Notes under the pieces: generated by a model
What the model was told of the DNA's origin: nothing
Seen by the model: the letters and a program-made list of their open reading frames with translations, nothing else
Database searches by the model: none
Assembly: GCF_000814005.1 (NCBI RefSeq)
Contig: NZ_JWLK01000002.1
Span: 434,001 to 498,000 of the forward strand
Source: Ruegeria sp. ANG-S4
Lineage (GTDB): Bacteria; Pseudomonadota; Alphaproteobacteria; Rhodobacterales; Rhodobacteraceae
Reading direction: 5' to 3'
Length of the DNA: 64,000 bases
Position numbers and translations under genes: made by a program
In this document: positions 25,917 to 35,270 of the stretch, piece by piece
Position numbering within the stretch: the stretch's first letter is position 1
Layout: every line of letters starts with the position of its first letter

Positions 25917-27314
25917 TCAGAACGATCCCACTTGCGACAACTGATTTGTGACCTCGGCCACGGCGGCTTGCGTGATTTCAACCATTTGATCCACATCCTC
26001 TTTGGTTGCGACCAATGGCGGGGCAAATCCAAGAATGTCACCATGCGGCATCGCCCGGACAATCAATCCGCGTTCAAGGCACGCCCGCGAGACACGCGCA
26101 CCCACTGCGAGGCCCGGGTCAAACCTGCGGCGAACTTCCCTGTCGGCGACAAACTCGAGCGCGGCCATAAGCCCGACGCCACGGACCTCACCAACGATCG
26201 GGTGTTGGTCAAACGCGTCGTTCAGGCGGTCATTCAGGTAATACCCCACAACCTTTGCGTTGTTCGGCAGATCGTCTTTTTCCACCACATCCAACGAGGC
26301 AAGCGCTGCAGCAGCGGCCAGCGGGTGACCTGAATAGGTATACCCGTGCGAGAAAGGCCCAACTTCATCGCTGTGAGCCTCAAAAACTTCGGTCATTTTC
26401 CTGCTGACCAGCGATGCCGACATTGGCACATAGGCTGATGTCAGCCCCTTGGCGGTCGTGATCAGATCAGGTTCGATTTCGTACAAATCCGATCCGAACA
26501 TCGCCCCGGTACGACCGAAAGCCGTGATGACTTCGTCAACGATCAGCAAAATGTCATAGCGCCGCAGCACCTCCTGAATAGCGGCCCAATAACCTTCTGG
26601 CGGAGGCGTGATCCCACCGGTACCCAAAACGGGTTCAGCGATGAATGCGCCAATGGTTTCAGGGTCTTCGCGCAGGATCAGCTCTTCAAGTTCCTGCGCG
26701 CGCCGGGCGGAAAACTCACGCTCGGTTTCCGCGTCATTTCCGCCCCAGTAGTGATGGGGTACACCCGTCCGCAGGACTATGTCGAAGGGCAGATCCATGT
26801 TGTCGTGATAGAAGCTCATCCCGGTCATCGACCCGGAAATCACAGACGAGCCATGATACCCACGCTCACGCGAGATTATTCTCTTTTTACGCGGTTTGCC
26901 GCGCAGGTTGTTGTAGTACCAGACCAGCTTGGCGTTGGTCTCATTCGCGTCGGAACCCGACAGACCGTAAAACACCTTATCCATGTCACCGGGGGCCATT
27001 TTGACCAGCCGGTCCGACAAAATGGCAAGCGGTTCGTTCGTGTGGCCAGCATATGTGTGGTAATACGCCAACTGATGCGCCTGCTTGGAAATCGCATCCG
27101 CAATTTCTGTCCGCCCATACCCTGCATTGACGCAATACAGTCCGGCGAAGCCGTCAAGAACCTCGCGCCCTTCAGCGTCCCGCACCCGAACACCCTGCCC
27201 GTCGGTCATGATGCGTGGGCCGCCAAGCTCTCCGTTCGAGAAGGCGCGCAACGGTGTGAAGGGGTGCAAAGTGGAGGCGCGATCAAGCGCTCCGATATCA
27301 ACCTGGTCGTACAT
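25917..27314 (-). CDS. Class III (omega) aminotransferase
   Basis: The 465-residue enzyme starts at the ATG at 27314 behind GGAGGG. Class III features are GLSGSDANETNAKL, RGYHGSS, the LIVDEVITAFGRTG aspartate that binds the pyridine nitrogen and the PLP lysine in TTAKGLTSAYVPM. GYTYSGHPLAAAAAL completes the family pattern of beta-alanine/taurine/putrescine:pyruvate transaminases. It would move an amino group from an omega-amine to a 2-oxo acid, producing an aldehyde for the dehydrogenase encoded next. It is divergent from an Lrp-type regulator. The amine substrate is unknown; a diamine would fit the polyamine gene nearby. Confidence 0.9.
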   Translation of the reverse strand: MYDQVDIGALDRASTLHPFTPLRAFSNGELGGPRIMTDGQGVRVRDAEGREVLDGFAGLYCVNAGYGRTEIADAISKQAHQLAYYHTYAGHTNEPLAILSDRLVKMAPGDMDKVFYGLSGSDANETNAKLVWYYNNLRGKPRKKRIISRERGYHGSSVISGSMTGMSFYHDNMDLPFDIVLRTGVPHHYWGGNDAETEREFSARRAQELEELILREDPETIGAFIAEPVLGTGGITPPPEGYWAAIQEVLRRYDILLIVDEVITAFGRTGAMFGSDLYEIEPDLITTAKGLTSAYVPMSASLVSRKMTEVFEAHSDEVGPFSHGYTYSGHPLAAAAALASLDVVEKDDLPNNAKVVGYYLNDRLNDAFDQHPIVGEVRGVGLMAALEFVADREVRRRFDPGLAVGARVSRACLERGLIVRAMPHGDILGFAPPLVATKEDVDQMVEITQAAVAEVTNQLSQVGSF

Positions 27315-27416
27315 GGAACCCTCCGGAAAAATTTCCCCGAACATGACACAATACGACTTGCGCAAAATTTCGTTTTTCTGAATCTTATGACTGAAAATTG
27401 CAGACACGAGGCAAAA

Positions 27417-27896
27417 ATGAACGAAAATATCGCTCAGCTCGATTTGTTCGACCGAAAAATCCTTGCGATTGTTCAGGAAAATAATCGAGTTCCAAACGAT
27501 GTCCTTGCAGATCGCGTTGGAATCTCGGCCTCGACCTGCTTGAGGCGTCTGCGCAGGCTCAGAGAGGCTGGCGTCATTAGCAAGGACGTTTCGATCATTG
27601 AACCGAAGATGGCCGGACGTGGCCTCAGCATGATTGTAAACGTGACGCTGGAGCGGGAACGCGCGGATATTATCGACAGTTTCAAGGCTGCCGTTCGAAA
27701 GACCCCTGAAATCATGCAGGCCTATTATGTAACCGGCGAAAGCGACTTTGTTCTAATCGTCACGGCAAAGGACATGGAGGATTACGAGGCCTTCAGCCGT
27801 CGGTTCTTTTATGAAAACAAGAACATCAAAGGATTCCGCACGACCATGATCATGGATGCGATAAAAACAGGTTTTGTTGTTCCGCTGGACAATTGA
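27417..27896 (+). CDS. Lrp/AsnC family transcriptional regulator
   Basis: The 159-residue protein has the Lrp N-terminal helix-turn-helix (LDLFDRKILAIVQENNRVPN through GISASTCLRRLRRL) and the C-terminal RAM effector domain (VTGESDFVLIVTAKDMEDYE). The ATG at 27417 gives the standard family length; the frame is open upstream but that part is antisense to the aminotransferase. It faces the aminotransferase/dehydrogenase operon across 102 bp that include an AT-rich pseudo-palindromic patch near 27372-27400. It probably regulates that operon and itself, with an amino acid or amine as signal. Confidence 0.9.
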   Translation: MNENIAQLDLFDRKILAIVQENNRVPNDVLADRVGISASTCLRRLRRLREAGVISKDVSIIEPKMAGRGLSMIVNVTLERERADIIDSFKAAVRKTPEIMQAYYVTGESDFVLIVTAKDMEDYEAFSRRFFYENKNIKGFRTTMIMDAIKTGFVVPLDN

Positions 27897-27945
27897 GCCA
27901 TTGGTTGCAACCGGAGATGCTATTGTGAGATAACTCGCGGCCCCA

Positions 27946-27976
27946 GCGTTGGGACACCGGGAGGATGTCCCAACGC
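27946..27976. terminator. Strong hairpin between converging genes
   Basis: A perfect 11-base stem, GCGTTGGGACA / TGTCCCAACGC, around a 9-base loop, lies 50 bases after the Lrp stop codon and 40 bases after the end of the leftward 547-residue gene. There is no T tract on either side, so it may be a pause or mRNA-end hairpin rather than a classical terminator. Confidence 0.6.
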
Positions 27977-28016
27977 AAAGTCCTAAGTCCGCGTCAAACC
28001 GACCCTGTCTTGCTGG

Positions 28017-29660
28017 CTAGTTCGCAGGTGCGGGCAATTTCTTGGCTACGCGCGCGAATTCAGAGCGGATCATATCTTGGATTTTTTTCCGCAGTTCCGC
28101 ATCCTTTCGCAATTCGTCATTCGCCAGTTTTTGAAGCTGCGCGGCGCTTTGCGAACCGTCCGACGCGCTGACCGCAATCAATGCGGCTTTTTCGATGGAC
28201 TTTTCGCTGACGCTTGTTGCCACCCTTACGTAAATCGCACCGGCATGTTTGGCCGCTAGTTCGTCAAAGGTCTTTGCACCGTAAAGCACACAAAGTTCCT
28301 TACGCATGGATTCCATGATTTTTGGAGCCATTATGGTTTTGAGAAAAGCCTCGCCCTTCCCCGGCAAGTTTTTGGTAAAATAATCCAGCGCCTTGACCGA
28401 GGCATGCGTCATGATCCCCGCGAGAAGTGTCTTGGTAACGGCGTCTTTGACGTCTTTCAGCTTGGGCGGCTGCCCTTTCTCTATGAGCGGCTTCATCAAG
28501 CCGATTGTCTCCTTCAACGCAGAGACAACCATTGCCTGGCCAGCATCAGATCCCAGAAAGCGCTTGAAAAACAGCTCGCCTGCCTTGGTCGAAATACTAC
28601 CGGACAGTTTCGGCATGACGTGTTTTGCAAGTTGGCTCGCCAATCCTTTGGACAGCTTGTCACCAAGTTTCCCTCCAGCTGCTCCTGCCAAACCCGCAAT
28701 GAAACTGTCGATGAAAACCTTCTTGGCGGCGCCATCCCAAGTCACTTTGTTTCCAGCGACATATTCTCCGAACTGGCCTGCACCTGACTTTAGTGCCTCG
28801 ACACTGGATGCGGCGATCATGCCCGCTTTCGCCGGGCTCATGCCCTTCGTCATAACCAGCCGCGCCGTCATGTAGGTTTCGACCGCTGCGAACGAGGTGT
28901 CGCGCACCACTTCAAGACCGGTTACGATACCTCCAGCGGTTCCGATGCGCGCCTCAATGAACTTTTTGAAAGACTTAACAGCCTTGTTGTAAGCCTTTGT
29001 TGCCTTCTGATCCTGCTTTTGAACTCTGCGCCAATCCGGAGACGCCGCACCCGCAAGTGCCTTCAACGTCGATGCCTCGGATCTCGCTTTCAGGATATCG
29101 TCCCAAGGAGGGTTGGTATCGCTGTTCACGACGCTGACCGAAAACTCCACCAAGGCATTCACTAGCCCATCCTGAGCCTGTCGGGTTTTTTCGAACCCGT
29201 TACAGATATCGACCCAGCACTCTGCCTCGCTGTGCATCTTTACGGCCTTGGACAGGACCTCTCTTTTCAAGGCATTCAGACCCGCCTCGTAGTCTTTTTT
29301 GCTGACGAGCTTTTTCTTCCCGCCTTCAAAGACTTCATACAGTTCCAGTTTGGCATTTGCCGAAATCATGGCCGACAGCTTCGGCAGGCCGGCTTTCCAA
29401 GTCTTTGCGTCGGGATCGACGATGCCGTCGGGCTTTTTGAAGCCAAGCTTCTTTTTCTGAAACTCGCGGATGTTCTTGATCAGGACCGTGTCGCATTTGC
29501 CGTTCACGTCCACACGGAACCCGTTGGCCACCAGCATCAGTTGCACCAACTCGACATCGGCAGGTTTGTTCTGAACGGGTTTGAATTTTTCGTTCTTCTT
29601 TGGGTCAGCCTTGGTAATTCGTTTTTTGTCACCAACGGGGGCAGATAATTTAAGAGCCAC
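28017..29660 (-). CDS. Unrecognised 547-residue protein with peptidoglycan-binding-like N terminus
   Basis: The start is a GTG at 29660 behind AAAGGA. Residues about 30-90 (VELVQLMLVANGFRVDVNG through FQKKKLGFKKPDGIVD) resemble a PG_binding_1 module. Residues about 95-230 are charged and helical. Residues about 235-380 are rich in Gly, Ala and Lys (GTAGGIVTGLEVVRDTSF; FIAGLAGAAGGKLGDKLSKG), resembling the pre-toxin or pore-like segments of large secreted toxins. The C terminus is helical and basic. There is no signal peptide or transmembrane anchor, and no immunity or secretion gene is adjacent. The effector idea is only a possibility; the function is unknown. Confidence 0.6.
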   Translation of the reverse strand: MALKLSAPVGDKKRITKADPKKNEKFKPVQNKPADVELVQLMLVANGFRVDVNGKCDTVLIKNIREFQKKKLGFKKPDGIVDPDAKTWKAGLPKLSAMISANAKLELYEVFEGGKKKLVSKKDYEAGLNALKREVLSKAVKMHSEAECWVDICNGFEKTRQAQDGLVNALVEFSVSVVNSDTNPPWDDILKARSEASTLKALAGAASPDWRRVQKQDQKATKAYNKAVKSFKKFIEARIGTAGGIVTGLEVVRDTSFAAVETYMTARLVMTKGMSPAKAGMIAASSVEALKSGAGQFGEYVAGNKVTWDGAAKKVFIDSFIAGLAGAAGGKLGDKLSKGLASQLAKHVMPKLSGSISTKAGELFFKRFLGSDAGQAMVVSALKETIGLMKPLIEKGQPPKLKDVKDAVTKTLLAGIMTHASVKALDYFTKNLPGKGEAFLKTIMAPKIMESMRKELCVLYGAKTFDELAAKHAGAIYVRVATSVSEKSIEKAALIAVSASDGSQSAAQLQKLANDELRKDAELRKKIQDMIRSEFARVAKKLPAPAN

Positions 29661-29969
29661 TATAATATTCCTTTAAGTTGTATAACACTGATCGCTCTAC
29701 AATCCGGCGAACTGGATTCAAAAGCTGGCAAAGTCATTGCCGCGCAAACAATGCCGAGGTTTAAGGCTGGAAATCCTGCGAGTCTGTCAGCGGACCGCGT
29801 TTTTACATTGCGACGCGAACCCTTCGATTTAAGCCTCTGATTCATTGGCCTGCTCTGGTTGTTTCACATAGGTTAAACAACTCAGGTCGCGATTTATTCA
29901 GACGCAAAGCCATTTTGGCGCCACGCTGCTTGAATCGCTGATCGTCTGACACCTGTCGCACTGCGTATC
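29661..29969. other. 309-bp non-coding stretch
   Basis: This lies between the MATE exporter gene and the 547-residue gene, both leftward. No convincing reading frame was seen. The part next to 29660 is AT-rich with a short TTGTATAAC element near 29680 and probably carries the promoter of the 547-residue gene. Nothing else is evident. Confidence 0.45.
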
Positions 29970-31274
29970 CTAGATCTTGTTTGCCAGCAGACGCAGCCGA
30001 ACGTTCAAGCACAGCCCGGAACAGCAAACCCCAATCAGCATGCCTTGCCAGATCCCTGCCGGGCTGTCGCCAAGAATAAGAACCGCTGTGAACCCGGCAC
30101 CCCAGTAGCATGCCAGCGAAATCACCATCGGATAGAACGTATCGCGCAGACCGCGCAGCAGCCCGATTGTTGTTATCGGAATTGCATCGGCAATGATGAA
30201 CAGACCACAAAACTGGATGAGGAGTTTTGCTTGCCGCAGCAGTTCTTCCGTTTCTTCGCCCTCGTTCGAAATGAACACATGCGCCAATTGCCCCGACCAG
30301 ACAAAGAAGCAAACCGCAATGACAGCCGAGCAACAGGCGGAGATTTTGAGAAACCGTTTGGACACGTCTCGAATTGCTTGACCAACCGAGGATTGGATTT
30401 CCATGGACGCCACCTGGGCGATGCTGAACGGGACAACGAAGACAAGAGAAACGAGGTTAAGGGCGACGCCATGGACCAGCGCCGCAGACTCTCCCATCCT
30501 GACGCTCAAATAGGTTGTGGCCGCAAAATATCCGGTTTCTGCGAAAGCCGTGACCGATGCGGGAAATCCCAGCCGAAGCAGTGCCTTGATTGGCGCAGCG
30601 AGCGAATTGAACCGCAGTCGGCCCAAAGCGGGAAAGATCGATCGATCCAGTCCAAAGACCATCTGCGCAGCGCCCAGCCAAAGCGAAATCGCCGTGGACA
30701 GACCAAGGATCAGATTGTTTTGTTCCCATCCGAAGTAGCTGGACGCGCCGTTGCTTGCCGTCTTTGCAAGCAGTATTGTCACCGCCGCCCAAAACACAGA
30801 TCCGCCTTTACCGTTCGCAACCAGAACCGAGCGCAGGATCACAGTCAATAGCAACGCAACCGGGGCAGTCGACAGGCCCAACAAATAGGTTTTGGCCTCG
30901 GCGACGAGCGTGCTTTCAACGCCGGATTTCAGCAAAGCGGTCGGGTACACAAGAAAGATCGCGCAACACACGAGACCCAATGCCAGCGCAATCAACGTTG
31001 CGGATCCGGTCCAGATCGCGAAATCGTCGTTTGAACGGGTTGCGCCCCGGCTAAGCCAGGGAAGCACCACAAGCACGAACGCTGTGGTACCGGTGCCCAG
31101 AGACCAAAAAAGCTGCCATCCCAGAAGCTGGCCAGAGGCATGAACAGCATCAACTTTGGATGCTGCCCAAAAATCGATTATGCCGATTGCGGTAAAGACG
31201 AACTGTGCGGCGACCAGGGCCACGATCCCCTGATAGGTCGTGGAAAGCCTGAGGCGACGAACTGCAGAAATCAA
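29970..31274 (-). CDS. MATE family efflux transporter
   Basis: This 434-residue membrane protein has about twelve hydrophobic segments in two similar halves. MATE-type features are the GWQLFWSLGTGTTAFV region, LRLGFPASVTAFAETGYF at the start of the second half and a final QFCGLFIIADAIPITTIGLLRGL. It exports drugs or metabolites using a Na+ or H+ gradient. The start appears to be a TTG at 31274 with GAGGG upstream. It stands alone, so its substrate cannot be inferred. Confidence 0.87.
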   Translation of the reverse strand: MISAVRRLRLSTTYQGIVALVAAQFVFTAIGIIDFWAASKVDAVHASGQLLGWQLFWSLGTGTTAFVLVVLPWLSRGATRSNDDFAIWTGSATLIALALGLVCCAIFLVYPTALLKSGVESTLVAEAKTYLLGLSTAPVALLLTVILRSVLVANGKGGSVFWAAVTILLAKTASNGASSYFGWEQNNLILGLSTAISLWLGAAQMVFGLDRSIFPALGRLRFNSLAAPIKALLRLGFPASVTAFAETGYFAATTYLSVRMGESAALVHGVALNLVSLVFVVPFSIAQVASMEIQSSVGQAIRDVSKRFLKISACCSAVIAVCFFVWSGQLAHVFISNEGEETEELLRQAKLLIQFCGLFIIADAIPITTIGLLRGLRDTFYPMVISLACYWGAGFTAVLILGDSPAGIWQGMLIGVCCSGLCLNVRLRLLANKI

Positions 31275-31532
31275 CTGATTGCCCTCGTCCCAAGTTCAAT
31301 CTGGAAGACAGTTATACAGCGCTCCAAATGGCGATACGCGCGGACCGACAAGTTTGTATCTGCGAACTTGCAGTTACGCTGGCAATCCGTGTGCTAGGAC
31401 ATGGGTTAACACCCGGAAGGATTTCGCGCGAAGCTTAGGAATCGAGCAAAATCCGCCAATCTCATCGCAATTTCTGCCGAAAGCCACGGCGTAGTCTTTC
31501 GCCGCCTTGGCGGGACGGGAAAGACCGCCTCG

Positions 31533-31847
31533 TCAGACGCTACCCTCGGTCTCGATCACGAGAACACGCGCAGCGCCACAGGGATGGGCAACGTGTTCGT
31601 CGCCCTCTCTTGCGTGAAAAACCTCGCCCGCCTTCATTTCGTGAACAGTTTCTTTGCCGTCTTCACGGGTGTGCATGTCGACAGCTCCGTCCAGCACAAC
31701 AAAGACCTCGGGTCCGTCATTGATATGCCATTTGTACGGTTCGTCGGTCCAGTGCAACCGAACCGTTGTCGCGCCGGTGAACCGTTCGATATCCATGGCC
31801 TCCCACGCATGCGATCCAGTGAAGGTTTCAGGTGATATTTTCCGCAT
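31533..31847 (-). CDS. Small cupin-domain protein
   Basis: This 104-residue protein begins at the ATG at 31847 (MRKISPETFTGSHAWEAMDI). It shows the cupin beta-barrel pattern: HINDGPEVFVVLDGAVDMH, then GEVFHAREGDEHVAHP. The His residues expected in cupin metal sites are partly present (WHINDGPE, GDEHVAHP). It resembles cupins that bind small ligands or protect metabolites; no reaction can be assigned. It is divergent from an Lrp-type regulator, which is probably its controller. The frame is open further upstream but only as a shadow of the regulator gene. Confidence 0.8.
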   Translation of the reverse strand: MRKISPETFTGSHAWEAMDIERFTGATTVRLHWTDEPYKWHINDGPEVFVVLDGAVDMHTREDGKETVHEMKAGEVFHAREGDEHVAHPCGAARVLVIETEGSV

Positions 31848-31860
31848 TGCTCGCTCCGTT

Positions 31861-31873
31861 GTGATATGATCAC
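31861..31873. promoter_or_regulatory. Inverted repeat GTGAT-ATG-ATCAC, candidate Lrp operator
   Basis: A perfect 5-base-arm inverted repeat directly upstream of the cupin start (31847) and 71 bases upstream of the divergent Lrp-type gene. The position, within what must be the cupin promoter, suggests a site for the adjacent regulator. Confidence 0.5.
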
Positions 31874-31943
31874 TAAGCACGGCAAGCCACTGAATGTCAG
31901 CTTGCGGATCGAAGGAAATCGCCTGCCACATGCAGTTAATGCC

Positions 31944-32378
31944 ATGAAAATGGATCGGACAAATAAGCGCATCCTCGCGCTGCTGCAAAACAATGCCCGA
32001 TTGACGGCCACCGCCATTGGAAAAGAGATCGGTCTGTCGCGCCCAGCCGTACAAGATCGTATCACGGCGATGGAAAACCAAGGCGTAATCAGGGGCTACC
32101 ACGCCAGCTTGGGGGAAGCTGCACAGCTTACCCATGCGCTGATGTTTGTGACCATTGCACAACGTCCCTGTGCTGCAGCGATTGAGTGGCTGCAAACGCT
32201 TGACGGTGTGGACACTGTTTTTTCTCTGTCCGGAGAAATTGACGCTGTAGTTTCCGTTTCTGTGCCCAGTACGCGCGATCTCTCGAACCTGAGCGATCGA
32301 TTGCTCGGCTCCAAGTATGTTTCCGCAGTTAGAACTTCTATTGTCTTGTCCCGCTCAATGAAAAGATCAGCATTGTGA
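31944..32378 (+). CDS. Lrp/AsnC family transcriptional regulator
   Basis: The 144-residue protein has the family helix-turn-helix (MDRTNKRILALLQNNARLT to GLSRPAVQDRITAMENQG) and a RAM effector domain (LDGVDTVFSLSGEIDAVVSV). The ATG at 31944 gives the usual length; an upstream ATG at 31866 would put coding sequence over the inverted repeat. It is divergent from the cupin gene across 96 bp and probably regulates it. The effector is unknown. Confidence 0.88.
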   Translation: MKMDRTNKRILALLQNNARLTATAIGKEIGLSRPAVQDRITAMENQGVIRGYHASLGEAAQLTHALMFVTIAQRPCAAAIEWLQTLDGVDTVFSLSGEIDAVVSVSVPSTRDLSNLSDRLLGSKYVSAVRTSIVLSRSMKRSAL

Positions 32379-32648
32379 AACGATAGGCTCTGAGCGCCCA
32401 GACACATTCCAAAATTAGCGATTTTTGGCTACTCAACCTGAGATTGCATTATTTGAGGGATTTTTGACCGAAATTGCGTGTCACGCAAGGTTCGGTTTTT
32501 ACACAACCCGATTAAAAGACACCCGTACAACACTTTGTTCACGAGTGTCCCGGCACTTGGCGAGCCGCTGGTTTTCGAGAAGTCGATGAACCGCGCGCAT
32601 TGTCGAGCTGCTCTTACCAGCACATCGACAGACCCGGAGTTTGAGCTC

Positions 32649-34070
32649 ATGCGATTCAGGCGCTCGACGATATTGCTTTTTTGGACACCAGCGGTCCTGG
32701 CCGCGCTGGCCCTGCCGAACCTGGCGACGGCGCACGTCAAGTGGTTTGCACCCTATGACAGTTCGGCCGAACCGCTGGCGCTGCAACACGTTCTTTCACC
32801 TGCGTTCTGGCTGATACTCGCGGCGTTATGCGCAATAATGGCAATTGCGCTGTATGTGGAACAAACTGACGCCGGGCCTTGGACGATCCGCCAACTCAAC
32901 AATGCAACGCACGGCCTCAAGCCAAAGCTGGACACTATGATGCGCGCCGGAGCCGCTGTGTTTCTGGTGTGTCTCTGGGTTCTGGGCGGCGTAATTCTCA
33001 CGCCGGAACTTAAGACTGAAAGTGCATGGGTTCCCTGGATGCAAATGGCAATGGCCGCCTCTTTGTTCTGGCGGCGCACGATGGTTTTTTGCGGCGCAGG
33101 TATCATCTTTTTGTGGGGATACGCCGCAAGCAAGTACGGCCTGTTTCATTTGCTCGATTACCCGTTGTTTCTGGCCGTCGCTGCGTATCTGATCATCACA
33201 GGTCTCCCGAAAAACCGGGCCTATCCATATCGCTTCGACATTCTTCGCTGGGGTGCGGCGGTGACGTTGATGTGGGCCAGTATCGAGAAGTTTGCTTATC
33301 CGGAATGGTCCTTTCCGGTGTTGGAGCGTTATCCGGCCCTGGCGCTTGGTTTGGAACACCGGAATTTCATGACGCTCGCGGGTCTTGTCGAGTTTGCGCT
33401 TGCCTTTGCGCTTGTTTGCACTCCGGTTCTGCGACGCGGATCAGCCTTGTTCCTTGCCATAGTTTTCGCAGCGGCGGTGATCCTGTTCGGGAAAATTGAT
33501 GCCATCGGCCATATGATGATCATCTACGTGTTGATCATGATTGTGGTTGACGACCGCAGCTTCGAAATCAGGCCGCGCGCAGCTTTTTTGACGCCGTGCC
33601 TGATTGCATCTTTGGCCTCAACAACGCTGCTCTACTATGGGCTTCAGGCGTCATTTTATGGAGACCAGCCCTCAAGCTCAGTGACCGCATCCGATTTGGA
33701 TGAGGCCCCGAACAAAAAGCACATGGTGAACAAGTCGGTGAAACTGCCGGTTGGTATCCAAGTGCCCCGTGTCAGTATTGCTGAACTGGAAAGGACTGAT
33801 GGCGAATGGATCCTGCACATGGCTGTCGAGAATTTCTCGTTCTCTCAGGTTTGTACCGCAGAAGCCCAACCCACGATTCACGGGCACGCGCATATACACA
33901 TAAACGGAAAGAAAGTGATGACCGCAATGACACCGGTCGTAAACCTTGGGAGCTTGACGCCCGGCGTTTATGAATTGCGTGTATCGCTTCAATTACCCGA
34001 TCATCGCACGTTGATCGGCCCCGATGGAAATCCCATCGAAGCCGCAATGAGCTTTGATGCCGCTACCTAG
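32649..34070 (+). CDS. Membrane protein with His-rich C-terminal extracytoplasmic domain
   Basis: The 473-residue product starts at an ATG nine bases after GGAG. It begins with a signal-like helix ending in LPNLATAH, followed by about eight or nine membrane segments up to residue 345. The C-terminal 110 residues are soluble and probably periplasmic, with a repeated-His motif (PTIHGHAHIHINGKK) that could bind a metal ion, and the pattern GVYELRVSLQLPDHRTLIGP, which looks like an immunoglobulin-like or copper-handling beta domain. I do not recognise a named family. It stands alone between the Lrp gene and the nitrilase. Confidence 0.65.
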   Translation: MRFRRSTILLFWTPAVLAALALPNLATAHVKWFAPYDSSAEPLALQHVLSPAFWLILAALCAIMAIALYVEQTDAGPWTIRQLNNATHGLKPKLDTMMRAGAAVFLVCLWVLGGVILTPELKTESAWVPWMQMAMAASLFWRRTMVFCGAGIIFLWGYAASKYGLFHLLDYPLFLAVAAYLIITGLPKNRAYPYRFDILRWGAAVTLMWASIEKFAYPEWSFPVLERYPALALGLEHRNFMTLAGLVEFALAFALVCTPVLRRGSALFLAIVFAAAVILFGKIDAIGHMMIIYVLIMIVVDDRSFEIRPRAAFLTPCLIASLASTTLLYYGLQASFYGDQPSSSVTASDLDEAPNKKHMVNKSVKLPVGIQVPRVSIAELERTDGEWILHMAVENFSFSQVCTAEAQPTIHGHAHIHINGKKVMTAMTPVVNLGSLTPGVYELRVSLQLPDHRTLIGPDGNPIEAAMSFDAAT

Positions 34071-34217
34071 CGGACCGGAACGCGTTGGAAGGCCGGCTTT
34101 GACGCCGCGGGCCAGTGTTTCAGGAAACGCAATCTGACTCGTCGAGTTTCGCGGTGTATCCAGGCCGTAACAGATCATCGTGTTCGGGCTTGGGACATAC
34201 GACATGCCAAAAGGTGC

Positions 34218-35237
34218 TTAGGCGTCTTCCTCTTCACTGGGCAGCGGTTCAGGTTCTTCCCGACCCGACAAGACCCGAGTGTTTTTGACGCCGAAGTCCT
34301 CGACAACCATATGTGGACTGTCATTGAACATCAGCTTGAACACGTCGGGACGCGCGTAATGACCAACCGGATCGGCGGCGTTCTTGGCATAGGCGATCAT
34401 TGAAAGGTCGATGTCTGCAATCAACAATCCTTCCAGATCGGCAGGCAGCGGCTCGACCACCGATTGACCATCAGGTCCAAAGATGCGGGAATACCCGCCT
34501 CCGGCCTGTAGAAGCGCTTGTTTGTCGGGGGTGTCACAAAGCATATCGCACATTTCCTGCGAGCACAGCGCCGAAGCCGCGATCACGAAGCACTGGCCTT
34601 CGGCCGCGTAAACCTGGCTGACCGCCATGTTCATCTCGCCGGACAATGCGTGGGCCGCGCCTAGATAGAGCGTAAAGCTGGGCCAGGCAGCGCAATGGAT
34701 CTGTTCGTTCTGCGAGAACATCGCATATTTCACGAGGGGCTGAAGATGCTCCCAGCAGCAAAGCGATCCGACCCGGCCAAGCTCGGTGTCGTGCACGTTG
34801 ATGTGGCTGCCGTCGCTTTCGCCAAACAAAGTGCGTTCAACGTGGGTCGGCTTGAGCTTGCGGCGGCGGTCGATCATCTTGCCGTCTGCACCGTAATGCC
34901 ACTGCGAAATGTACAGGCTGCCGCCCAGCTTTTCGGAGAGGCCGAGAACAACCTGAATACTGTTGCGGCGCGCGGCCTCGGCGATCATCAGGTCTTCTTC
35001 ACAACCTGCTTCCAGGCTGCTTTCATTGTATCGGCCAATGAACTGCATGCACCACGCAGGCGAGCCAAGCCACAAAAACCACGGGTATCCGGGCAACCAA
35101 AGTTCAGGGAACACGATCAGCTGGACGCCCTTGGCACCCGCCTCGTCGATCAAAGCGACAGCCTTTTCAGCCCCCGCCCGACGATCCATGAACGCCGGCG
35201 CGGCCTGAACCGCAGCAACTTTTATTGGGCTTGACAT
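34218..35237 (-). CDS. Nitrilase-family carbon-nitrogen hydrolase
   Basis: This 339-residue enzyme has the Glu-Lys-Cys triad: VFPELWLPGYPW (Glu), RRRKLKPTHVERT (Lys) and GSLCCWEHLQPL (Cys). The GSLCCWEH and LKPTHVERTLFG signatures are those of true nitrilases (nitrile to acid plus ammonia) rather than amidases or N-carbamoylases. The ATG at 35237 is preceded by GAGGAGGT. The acidic C-terminal tail is also normal for nitrilases. The gene is divergent from an AraC regulator and lies near a ferredoxin/P450 pair, a layout that suggests a nitrile or aldoxime degradation locus. Confidence 0.9.
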   Translation of the reverse strand: MSSPIKVAAVQAAPAFMDRRAGAEKAVALIDEAGAKGVQLIVFPELWLPGYPWFLWLGSPAWCMQFIGRYNESSLEAGCEEDLMIAEAARRNSIQVVLGLSEKLGGSLYISQWHYGADGKMIDRRRKLKPTHVERTLFGESDGSHINVHDTELGRVGSLCCWEHLQPLVKYAMFSQNEQIHCAAWPSFTLYLGAAHALSGEMNMAVSQVYAAEGQCFVIAASALCSQEMCDMLCDTPDKQALLQAGGGYSRIFGPDGQSVVEPLPADLEGLLIADIDLSMIAYAKNAADPVGHYARPDVFKLMFNDSPHMVVEDFGVKNTRVLSGREEPEPLPSEEEDA

Positions 35238-35270
35238 TACATACCTCCTCAGTGCGCTATTTGCGGCACC

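Noticed and set aside
33993-34205. Leftward 70-residue frame between the His-rich membrane protein and the nitrilase
   Set aside because: It overlaps the end of a convincing plus-strand gene, has no ribosome-binding site and no recognisable motif.
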